Source: CALZJC01 sp041574955 (GTDB lineage Bacteria; Acidobacteriota; Thermoanaerobaculia; Multivoradales; JAHEKO01). Taken from it: a DNA stretch of 35,968 bases. The DNA lies in NCBI GenBank assembly GCA_041574955.1, contig JBFGNS010000025.1, forward strand, positions 1 to 35,968. The letters are read 5' to 3'. Position 1 is the stretch's first letter; each line of letters starts with the position of its first letter. The translations under genes and the position numbers were made by a program. Positions 1 through 6,802 of the stretch are shown in pieces. The notes beneath the pieces were generated by a model, which ran no database searches, was not told the origin of the DNA, and saw only the letters and a list, made by a program, of their open reading frames with translations.

Positions 1-83
1 CGGCGGTCGAGGCGCTGGTGGTGGAGCTGGCGAGCCTGGCCGGCGGCGGCGCGGCCGGCCGGCGCCGCGCTCGCCGGTCGTAG
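1..83 (+). CDS. 3' end of an unknown protein gene (partial)
   Basis: The third forward frame is open from the window edge to a TAG at 81-83 and encodes about 26 residues, beginning AVEALVVELASLAGGG and ending in an Arg-rich tail. Nearly every codon ends in G or C, as in the confident genes of this window, so this is likely the C-terminus of a real gene that begins upstream. It is too short to assign a family. Bases 84-247, between it and the convergent radical SAM gene, show nothing I can name. Confidence 0.45.
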   Translation, partial: AVEALVVELASLAGGGAAGRRRARRS

Positions 84-247
84 GCCCGCGGCCGGCGGCG
101 CGACCCGCCGGCCCGCCGGCCGGGAGCGACCTGGCGACGGTTCGCGATCCGGCGACCGGCGCGGTCGCTCGCTCGGGTGCCCGCTCGTGTGGGGGGCAGG
201 CGGCCGGCTCGAGCCGCTGGCCAGGGCGAGCCGAACGGAGCTCCCGT

Positions 248-1186
248 TCAGGCGCGGCCGGGGCGGTCGGCGGGGAAGCCGTGCCGCAGGCGCAGCCGGC
301 GGAACTCGGCCATCACCTCGTCCTGCCGGCGCGGCCGCAGGTGGCCGCGCCGGCCGTACAGCTTGCGGTAGGTCGGCACCAGCCGCGGGTACTCGGCGCG
401 CAGCCACGGCCAGAAGCCGGCGCGCGCCGCCGGGCGGAGCAGCAGCGGGCAGCCCACGACGTCGAACGCTCCGGAGCGCCTCGCCGCGGCCATCAGCGGC
501 TCGAGCACCGCCGCGCCGTCGGTGATCGCGGGCAGGATCGGCATGCAGTAGATGCTGGTGGCCACGCCGTCGGCGGTCAGCCCGGCGACCGCCCGCAGCC
601 GGGCCCGCGGATCGGGAGCCCGCGGCTCGAGCCGCCGCGACAGCTCGGGGTCCACCGTCACCAGCGTCATGTGGACGGTGACCGCGTGGCGGCGGTCGAG
701 CGCCGCCAGCAGCTCGCGGTCGCGCAGCACGAGCGGCGAGCGGGTGGTGATCGACAGGTCGAGCCCCTCGGCGCGCAGCAGCGCCTCGAGCAGCGAGCGG
801 GTGACGCCGTACCGCCGCTCGGCCGGCTGGTACGGATCGGTGACGGTGCCGATGGCGATCGACTCCCCGCGCAGCGACGCCCGCTTGAGCCGCCGCTCGA
901 ACGCGGCGCGGGCCTCGCGCTTGACGAAGATCCGGTTGTCGAACGCGGCGGGGTCGAGGCCGAAGTAGCCGTGGGTCGAGCGCGCGAAGCAGAACGAGCA
1001 GGCGAACTCGCAGCCGCGATACGGGTTGAGCGCCCACTGCGCGGCGCGGCGCGAGCCGCGGCTGCGGCTGAGCACCTCGCGCACCGGCAGATCGAGGTAC
1101 TCCACCTCGCCGTGGCACCCCAGCACCGCCCCGCGGCGGGCCCGCGGCGCGGCTTCGGGGAACAGGGGAAGGGCGGCCTCGCTCAT
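248..1186 (-). CDS. SPL-like radical SAM protein (PA0069/Rv2578c-type)
   Basis: A 312-residue protein with a radical SAM cluster motif CX3CX2C at Cys59, Cys63 and Cys66, inside the stretch NPYRGCEFACSFCFARSTHGY. This stretch and the following ITTRSPLVLRD-like segment are typical of the spore-photoproduct-lyase-like family named after PA0069 and Rv2578c, whose substrate is not established. The cluster would bind a 4Fe-4S centre and cleave S-adenosylmethionine. The protein looks cytosolic, with no signal peptide. It is transcribed divergently from mutM. The pairing with a DNA-repair gene fits the SPL resemblance, but that is only suggestive. The ATG at 1186 is preceded by a weak AAGGC and a good promoter. 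Family confidence is high; the reaction is unknown. Confidence 0.85.
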   Translation of the reverse strand: MSEAALPLFPEAAPRARRGAVLGCHGEVEYLDLPVREVLSRSRGSRRAAQWALNPYRGCEFACSFCFARSTHGYFGLDPAAFDNRIFVKREARAAFERRLKRASLRGESIAIGTVTDPYQPAERRYGVTRSLLEALLRAEGLDLSITTRSPLVLRDRELLAALDRRHAVTVHMTLVTVDPELSRRLEPRAPDPRARLRAVAGLTADGVATSIYCMPILPAITDGAAVLEPLMAAARRSGAFDVVGCPLLLRPAARAGFWPWLRAEYPRLVPTYRKLYGRRGHLRPRRQDEVMAEFRRLRLRHGFPADRPGRA

Positions 1187-1197
1187 GACTTACGCCT

Positions 1198-1226
1198 TAT
1201 TTACGCTATCGGGACGAGAATGTCAA
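1198..1226 (-). promoter_or_regulatory. Sigma70-type promoter of the radical SAM gene
   Basis: On the minus strand a perfect TTGACA (-35, 1221-1226) is followed after 17 nt by TAAATA (-10, 1198-1203). Such AT-rich boxes stand out in this GC-rich DNA. The predicted transcription start lies near 1191, only a few bases before the ATG at 1186, so the message would have an almost absent leader. Confidence 0.6.
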
Positions 1227-1392
1227 GCTGCCGCGGGCAACTTCGGCCCGGGTGCCGAGCCCGTTGGGGCCCGGGGCTGCGCTCCAAAGGCGAGGGTGAT
1301 GTCGCTCCGCGCCGGGCCCCACCGGGCCTGGCACCCTCCGGTGCTGGCTCCGCGACCCGGTGATCCCCTCGGCCGGCGTGACCCCCAGGCAA

Positions 1393-1398
1393 TAGACT
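1393..1398 (+). promoter_or_regulatory. -10-like box TAGACT of mutM (leaderless spacing)
   Basis: TAGACT ends 8 nt before the mutM ATG at 1407, with no purine-rich ribosome site between. This spacing would put the transcription start at or next to the start codon. No convincing -35 box is visible. Confidence 0.4.
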
Positions 1399-1406
1399 CC
1401 TCCTTC

Positions 1407-2231
1407 ATGCCCGAGCTGCCCGAGGTCGAGGTCTTGCGCCGCAGCCTGGCGCCGCATCTGACCGGCCGGCGGATCGTCGGTCTCAGGGTGCGCAAGGCGG
1501 CGCTGCGCGAGCCGATCGACCGCCGCAGGCTGGGCCGGGCGGTGCGCGGCCGCGCGGTCGAGGGCCTGCGGCGGCGCGCCAAGTACCTGTGGATCGACCT
1601 CGAGCGCGGCACGACCCTGGTGGTTCATCTCGGGATGAGCGGCCGGCTCACCCTGCTGCCGGCCGGCGCACCGGCGGCCGAGCACGAGCACGTGGTGTTC
1701 CGGCTGGACGGCGGGCGCGAGCTGCGCTTCCGCGACCCGCGCCGCTTCGGGCTGGTCTTCGCGCTGCCCACCGCCCGGCTGCCCGGCGACCGCCACTTCG
1801 CCCACCTCGGCGCCGAGCCGCTCGCCGACGGTTTCACCGGCGCCGCCCTCGAGCGGCTGGCGGCGGGCCGCCGCGGCCCGGTCAAGAGCTTTCTGATGGA
1901 CGCGCGGGTGGTGGTCGGGGTCGGCAATATCTACGCCAGCGAGGCGCTCCACCGCGCCGGCATCCACCCCCGCCGCTCGGTGGCGCGGATCGCCGCGGCG
2001 CGCTGGGACGCCCTGGCGGCGGCGGTGCGCGCCACGCTGGAGCAGGCGATCGCCGAGGGCGGCACCACGCTCAACGACTTCGCCGACGGCGAAGGCCGGA
2101 GCGGTTACTTCCAGGTCTCGCTCAGGGTCTACGGCCGCGAGGGCGAGCCGTGCCCGGCGTGCGGCACGCCGGTGCGGAGGCTGGTGCAGACCGGACGCAG
2201 CACGTTCTACTGCCCGCGCTGCCAGCGCTGA
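1407..2231 (+). CDS. mutM: Formamidopyrimidine-DNA glycosylase (Fpg/MutM)
   Basis: A 274-residue bifunctional DNA glycosylase/AP lyase that removes 8-oxoguanine and formamidopyrimidines in base excision repair. It starts MPELPEVE, which gives the catalytic N-terminal Pro2 and Glu3 of the family. That fixes the ATG at 1407, although the frame stays open far upstream. Lys59 in RRAKYLW matches the conserved lesion-contacting lysine. HLGMSGRL, RDPRRFG and GVGNIYASEALHRAGIHP are the usual Fpg blocks, the last being the helix-two-turn-helix. The C-terminus carries a complete zinc finger with Cys249, Cys252, Cys269 and Cys272. Length and motif order are normal, so it should be active. udk follows 46 bp downstream with its own -10-like box. 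Confidence 0.97.
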   Translation: MPELPEVEVLRRSLAPHLTGRRIVGLRVRKAALREPIDRRRLGRAVRGRAVEGLRRRAKYLWIDLERGTTLVVHLGMSGRLTLLPAGAPAAEHEHVVFRLDGGRELRFRDPRRFGLVFALPTARLPGDRHFAHLGAEPLADGFTGAALERLAAGRRGPVKSFLMDARVVVGVGNIYASEALHRAGIHPRRSVARIAAARWDALAAAVRATLEQAIAEGGTTLNDFADGEGRSGYFQVSLRVYGREGEPCPACGTPVRRLVQTGRSTFYCPRCQR

Positions 2232-2264
2232 GCCGGCGCCGGGTGCGCCGACGTCGCGCGGCGG

Positions 2265-2270
2265 TACAAT
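2265..2270 (+). promoter_or_regulatory. -10-like box TACAAT of udk (leaderless spacing)
   Basis: TACAAT, five of six matches to TATAAT, ends 7 nt before the udk ATG at 2278. There is no Shine-Dalgarno sequence and no obvious -35 box. The predicted transcript would start at the initiation codon. Confidence 0.5.
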
Positions 2271-2277
2271 CGACCCG

Positions 2278-2940
<663 letters not shown>

Positions 2941-3369
2941 GGCGGCGCCGCCGACCGCCTACGGCCTCGAGCCGCTCACGATGTGCGCCGGAGTGTCGGT
3001 GGAGACCCTCGTAGGCCCCAGCAGCCGCGATCTGATCCTGCGGTACCGACTCGCTCACGGGCCGTCCTTTCGCGACGAGCCACCAGATCGCGACGCGGCG
3101 GCGAAGCTCGCGGCGCGGTGCTCGCGAACCGAGTGGCGGCGGCATCATAGCCGACCGCCTGCGAGAGACCGGCCTCGCCAGGTGTCGCCCCAGGGCAGGT
3201 GGCTTGGACAGCAGTGCCGGCCACGAGAGCGCCGGGCCGAGGCGGCGCCGGACCGCCATGCTGGAGCGCCCGCCTGCCCCGAAACCCTTACCTCTGACAG
3301 AATTGCCACACTTCTCTTTCTTTGCAAACCTGCGGTCTCCATGGGCCATCGACCCAAAAGGAGGCGACC
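2941..3369. other. Gene-free stretch with clustered inverted repeats
   Basis: No frame here has credible protein homology. The first 150 bases hold three inverted repeats: GGCGGCGCCGCC at 2941-2952 directly after the udk stop, GCCTACG with CGTAGGC flanking about 2960-3017, and CGCGATCTG (3026-3034) with CAGATCGCG (3084-3092). On the minus strand TATGAT at 3144-3149 could be a -10 box reading through these repeats. The last 80 bases (about 3285-3345) are unusually AT-rich and probably hold the promoter of the DUF2834 gene, but I could not fix its boxes. Confidence 0.4.
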
Positions 3370-3693
3370 ATGTCGAGAAGCTCGCTCTATCTGTTGCTGG
3401 CCGTCGTCGGTGCCGTGGTGCCGTGGCTGTTCTTCGCGCGGTTCTTCGGCGCCGAGGGGCTTGCCGGTGACTTCGTCGGGGCGCTGTTCGCCAACGGCGC
3501 GGCCGGCGGGTTCAGCGCCGACGTCCTCCTGTCGTCGCTCGTGTTCTGGGTCTTCCTGTTCCCGGAGGCGCGCCGCGCGGGCGTCGGCCACCCGTGGCTG
3601 TTCGTGGTGATCAACCTGGCGATCGGCCTGTCGTGCGCCCTGCCGCTGTTTCTGTGGCGGCGTGAGCGGGCGGTTCGCGGAGCGGCCGGGTGA
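3370..3693 (+). CDS. DUF2834 family membrane protein
   Basis: A 107-residue integral membrane protein with three hydrophobic segments, roughly residues 5-23, 45-62 and 73-91. The pattern of a central FPEARR turn followed by HPWLFVVINL and ending ALPLFLWRRER is typical of DUF2834, a family without known function. The ATG at 3370 is chosen because the strong Shine-Dalgarno AAAAGGAGG sits at 3356-3364; an in-frame ATG upstream lacks one. Its stop overlaps the start of the next gene in GTGA, so the pair is translationally coupled. Confidence 0.85.
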   Translation: MSRSSLYLLLAVVGAVVPWLFFARFFGAEGLAGDFVGALFANGAAGGFSADVLLSSLVFWVFLFPEARRAGVGHPWLFVVINLAIGLSCALPLFLWRRERAVRGAAG

Positions 3694-4505
3694 GAGAGGG
3701 AGAGCCAGCGGCCGGCGGGCGCCGGCCCGGCGCCGGCTTCGGCGAGTGCCTGAGAGGCTGGCGCAGGCACCGCGGGCTGTCCCAGCTCGGTCTGTCGCTC
3801 GAGGCCGGCGTGTCGCCGCGCCACCTGTCGTTTCTCGAGACCGGTCGCGCCAACCCCAGCCAGAGGATGGTGCTCAGGCTGCTGGATACGCTCGACGTCC
3901 CGCTGTGGGACCGCAACCGGGTGCTGCTGGCGGCCGGCTACGCGCCGATCCACCGCGAGTCGAGCCTCGACGACGCGCACCTCGAGCAGGTGCGGCGGGT
4001 GGTCGACCTGCTGCTCGAGCGTCAGGAGCCGTACCCCGCCTACGCTCTCGACGGCGCCTGGAACGTGGTGGCCGCCAACCGGCCCTACCGTGAGTTCCTC
4101 GAGACGCTGGACGATCCGCGCCGGGAGGCCCGGAACGTCCTGCGGCTGCTGTGTGCGCCCCACCTGCTGCGGCCGCGGGTGGTCAACTGGCGCGAGGTGA
4201 CGAGGGCCGTCCTGCGGCGGGTCCGGCGCCAGCTCGACGCGCCCGAGCCGCCGCCGGCGCTGGCGGCGGTGGTCGACGAGATCCGTGGCTACCCCGAGGT
4301 CGACACCCTGCTGCGCGACGCCACCGTCCCGGCGCGGGGCGCGGGGTTCATTCCGCTAGCCGTGCGCACCGGCGACGTCACCCTGCGCTGGATGACCACC
4401 CTGCTGACCGTCGGCGGAGCGCTCGAGGCGGCGGTCGACGAGCTGGTGGTCGAGTGCTTCTTTCCGGCCGACGAGGAGAGCGAGCGGCTGGCGCGCGCGG
4501 GTTGA
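3690..4505 (+). CDS. XRE-family regulator with MmyB-like ligand-binding domain
   Basis: A 271-residue transcription factor. Residues 18-83 form an XRE-type helix-turn-helix, with GLSQLGLSLEAGVSPRHLSF followed by LETGRANPS. Residues about 95-270 match the MmyB-like ligand-binding domain common in actinobacterial and acidobacterial regulators, including the YPAYALDGAWNVVAANRPYR segment and the late VGGALEAAVDELVVECFFPAD stretch. Such domains are PAS-like and may bind a lipid-like ligand, but the effector here is unknown. The start is GTG at 3690, inside the stop of the DUF2834 gene, so the two are co-expressed and the regulator may control that operon. It ends 25 bp before the convergent phosphatase gene. 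Confidence 0.9.
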   Translation: MREGEPAAGGRRPGAGFGECLRGWRRHRGLSQLGLSLEAGVSPRHLSFLETGRANPSQRMVLRLLDTLDVPLWDRNRVLLAAGYAPIHRESSLDDAHLEQVRRVVDLLLERQEPYPAYALDGAWNVVAANRPYREFLETLDDPRREARNVLRLLCAPHLLRPRVVNWREVTRAVLRRVRRQLDAPEPPPALAAVVDEIRGYPEVDTLLRDATVPARGAGFIPLAVRTGDVTLRWMTTLLTVGGALEAAVDELVVECFFPADEESERLARAG

Positions 4506-4530
4506 CCGCGGTGGTGGGCCGGCCGGCGGG

Positions 4531-5553
4531 TCACGCCGGCGCGGCGGCGCGCCCACCCGTCGGCCTCGCCCCGTCGGGCAGGCGCCGGATCGCCAGCAGC
4601 GTGAAGTCGTCGGCGCGCGGCGCGCGGTCGAGAAACGACTCCATGTCGTCGCGGCAGGCGGCCAACAGGTCGCTCAACGGCAGCCGGACGGCGCGGCCGA
4701 GGGCGGCGGCGGCGCGGCCGATGCCGTACTCCTCGCCGTCGCCGCGTGCGGCCTCGGTCCAGCCGTCCGAATAGAGCAGCAACGTGTCGCCGGGCGCGAG
4801 CCACAGCTCGCGTGGCCGGTAGGCGGCGTCGCAGAACAGCCCCAGCGGCAGCCCGCTGCCCTCCACCGGGCGCACCCCCCGCCGGTCGGCGAGCAGCGGC
4901 CGCGGGTGACCGGCGGTGGCCAGCTCGACGCGGCCGCCCCGGTCCAGGCGAGAGGAGATCAGGGTGGCGTAGCTGGCGGTGCCGGTGGCGTCGCAGAACA
5001 GGCGGTTGGCGCGCTCCAGCAGGCCGGCGAGCGGCAGCTCCGGGGCCGCCAGGGCGCGGAACAGGGCGTGCAGGTGCGACTGCAGGAGCGACGCCGCCAC
5101 GCCCTTGCCGGCGACGTCCCCCAGCACCAGGTGGAGCGGAGCGGCCTCGCCGGCGCCGGCGATCAGGTCGACCCAGTCGCCGGCGACGGCGCCCTTCGGC
5201 TCCCACAACCAGGCTATCTGCCAGTCGGCGTGGGCCAGCTCGCGCGGTGGCAACAGCGCGCGCTGCACCCGGGCGGCGCTCTCGAGGTCGCGTTCGAGGC
5301 TGCGGCGGGCTTCCGGCGACAGGCAGTCGAGGCAGATCGAGACCAGCGGATCGGCGCTCAGACGCTCGGGCTCGAGGGTCCCGTGGCAGGCCTGGCACAG
5401 CCCCCAGTCCGGGGTCTCGAGGCGGTCGAGGGCGGCGTCGACCTGGACCAGGAGCTCGACCAGGCGGTCGTCGGGCCGCCGCTCGATCAGGCCGGCGACC
5501 CGCTCGCGGCGGTCCGCCAGCTCGCCCCGCACGCGCTCGAGGGCGGGGCTCAT
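4531..5553 (-). CDS. SpoIIE-type PP2C phosphatase with N-terminal DksA/TraR-type zinc finger
   Basis: A 340-residue two-domain protein. A helical start leads into a C4 zinc finger with Cys53, Cys56, Cys74 and Cys77 in the spacing of DksA/TraR (CQAC-x17-CLDC). From about residue 90 it becomes a SpoIIE/RsbU-class serine phosphatase. GDW (Asp126), GDVAGKG (Asp146), YSDG (Asp263) and DDFT (Asp315, Asp316) supply the metal-binding acids. Such phosphatases usually dephosphorylate an anti-sigma-factor antagonist in partner-switching systems, but no STAS or anti-sigma gene lies nearby. Its ATG overlaps the stop of the upstream DinB gene in ATGA, so the pair is coupled. The zinc finger presumably serves protein or RNA-polymerase contact; that is inference. 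Confidence 0.88.
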   Translation of the reverse strand: MSPALERVRGELADRRERVAGLIERRPDDRLVELLVQVDAALDRLETPDWGLCQACHGTLEPERLSADPLVSICLDCLSPEARRSLERDLESAARVQRALLPPRELAHADWQIAWLWEPKGAVAGDWVDLIAGAGEAAPLHLVLGDVAGKGVAASLLQSHLHALFRALAAPELPLAGLLERANRLFCDATGTASYATLISSRLDRGGRVELATAGHPRPLLADRRGVRPVEGSGLPLGLFCDAAYRPRELWLAPGDTLLLYSDGWTEAARGDGEEYGIGRAAAALGRAVRLPLSDLLAACRDDMESFLDRAPRADDFTLLAIRRLPDGARPTGGRAAAPA

Positions 5554-6047
5554 CGGGCCGCGCCGCCGGCGGCGGCCTTCTTGAGCAAGACGATCTGCCC
5601 GGCGTGGTAGGTGTTGTGCTGCACGATGCCGAGGAGCAGGCCGCGCAGGGTGGGGTCGGAGCCGGCGACCGGGTCGGCCAGCCGCCCGTCGTCGAGGTCG
5701 AGGAGCGTCGCCAGCAGCTTTCGGTGCGCCTCGTCGAGCGCGTCGAGGGTCTCCGTCCAGGCGGCCTCATCGGCCCCGGACGTCGGTGGCCAGTCCTCCT
5801 CGGGCGCGACCTCGGGCACCTCGCCGCCGGCGCGGCGGCGGGCGACGTCGATCCAGGTGGTCAGGTGGCGGGTCAGCTCCCAGATCGAGTGGGCCGACGG
5901 GATGGGCCGGGCGGCCGCGGCCGCCGCGCCCACGCCGGCGAGCGCCTCGCTCACCGCCGGGCCGTGCCAGGCGCCACCCCGGAACGACCGCTCGAGCTGG
6001 TCCGCCAGCATGGCGATCTCGGTCTGACGGTTCTCGGTCTGGGGCAT
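5550..6047 (-). CDS. DinB-family putative metal-dependent enzyme
   Basis: A 165-residue four-helix-bundle protein of the DinB/YfiT superfamily. The likely metal triad is His53 (SAHSIWELTRH), His144 and His148 (IVQHNTYHAGQI), which is the standard spacing. Members include thiol transferases using bacillithiol or mycothiol, and many uncharacterised stress proteins, so the substrate cannot be named. A Shine-Dalgarno AGGAGA precedes the ATG at 6047, and a 45-nt leader runs back to a clear promoter. It is the first gene of an operon with the phosphatase and is divergent from a CGNR regulator that may control it. Confidence 0.85.
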   Translation of the reverse strand: MPQTENRQTEIAMLADQLERSFRGGAWHGPAVSEALAGVGAAAAAARPIPSAHSIWELTRHLTTWIDVARRRAGGEVPEVAPEEDWPPTSGADEAAWTETLDALDEAHRKLLATLLDLDDGRLADPVAGSDPTLRGLLLGIVQHNTYHAGQIVLLKKAAAGGAAR

Positions 6048-6098
6048 CGTCGTCTCCTGTTCGAGAGCTTGACTGTCTAGATCGGTTTTGACGGTTAG

Positions 6099-6148
6099 AT
6101 ACTAGGGTACGTTTCCTAACTTGTCAAGTGGTGAAAGTCGGTTAGAAT
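6099..6148. promoter_or_regulatory. Overlapping back-to-back promoters with shared -35 palindrome
   Basis: The palindrome ACTTGTCAAGT (6119-6129) supplies both -35 boxes. Plus strand: TTGTCA (6121-6126), 16-nt spacer, TAGAAT (6143-6148), with a predicted start at 6155, exactly the GTG of the CGNR gene. Minus strand: TTGACA (6122-6127), 17-nt spacer, TAGTAT (6099-6104), with a start near 6092 and a 45-nt leader to the DinB ATG. The CGGTTAGA motif at 6092-6099 recurs at 6139-6146 as a direct repeat and could be an operator. Because the -35 boxes coincide, the two promoters should exclude each other. Confidence 0.65.
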
Positions 6149-6154
6149 TGGTTT

Positions 6155-6760
6155 GTGGGGACCACCGAGCGGTTCGATCTGACCAGCGGGGCGCTCTGCC
6201 TCGACTTCGCCAACACCCGCGAGAGCCGATCGGACCCCTCGACCGAGCAGCTCGAGTCGGCCGGAGATCTGGTGGCCTTCGCCGCCGCGAGCGGCATCGT
6301 CGGCGCCGGCGAGGCGGCGCGCCTCGCGAAGCTGGCCGACGGCCGCGCGGCGAGCGCCGACGCACTCGACCAGGCGCTCGAGCTGCGCGAGGCGATCTAC
6401 GCCGTCTTCGCGGCGCGGGCGGCGGGCGGGGAGACTCCGCGCGCCGAGCTAGAGCGGCTCAACCGGGCGGTGGCGTCCGCCGGCGCTCGCCGCCGCCTCG
6501 AGCCGCACGGCGGCGGCTTCGTCGTGGCCTGGAGCGGGCTGGACCGTTCGCTCACCGCGCCGCTCGCCGTGGTGGCCGAGTCGGCTCTCGAGCTGCTGAC
6601 CTCGCCCGATCTCGCACGCGTACGGCACTGCGCGGCCGGCGACTGCGACTGGCTGTTTCTCGATCAGAGCCGCAACCGCTCCCGGCGCTGGTGCTCGATG
6701 CGCACCTGCGGCAACCGCTCCAAGGCGCGCCGGCACTACCGCCGCAAGCGGCGCGCCTGA
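6155..6760 (+). CDS. CGNR zinc-finger / ABATE-domain putative regulator
   Basis: A 201-residue protein. Residues 8-150 form the ABATE (putative stress-induced transcription regulator) domain, opening with LTSGALCLDFANT. The C-terminal 45 residues are a CGNR zinc finger with Cys159, Cys164, Cys180 and the CGNR signature at 185-188, followed by a basic tail rich in Lys and Arg. The family is taken to be DNA-binding regulators of stress response, but direct evidence is sparse. The GTG at 6155 has no Shine-Dalgarno sequence and sits where the TAGAAT promoter predicts the transcript to begin. Its position suggests it regulates the divergent DinB-phosphatase operon and possibly itself. Confidence 0.9.
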   Translation: MGTTERFDLTSGALCLDFANTRESRSDPSTEQLESAGDLVAFAAASGIVGAGEAARLAKLADGRAASADALDQALELREAIYAVFAARAAGGETPRAELERLNRAVASAGARRRLEPHGGGFVVAWSGLDRSLTAPLAVVAESALELLTSPDLARVRHCAAGDCDWLFLDQSRNRSRRWCSMRTCGNRSKARRHYRRKRRA

Positions 6761-6763
6761 CGA

Positions 6764-6777
6764 GAGCGGGCCCGCTC
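6764..6777. terminator. GC palindrome between convergent genes
   Basis: GAGCGGGCCCGCTC is a perfect 14-base palindrome in the 42-bp gap between the convergent CGNR and M1 genes. It could act as a weak bidirectional terminator, but it has no loop-forming spacer and no T-run. Confidence 0.25.
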
Positions 6778-6802
6778 CGGCCGGGGCGAGAGGCCGAACG
6801 CC

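Noticed and set aside
281..1363. Long plus-strand open frame opposite the radical SAM gene
   Set aside because: It is a shadow of the minus-strand gene in GC-rich DNA, with low-complexity Arg/Ala/Gly composition and no motif.
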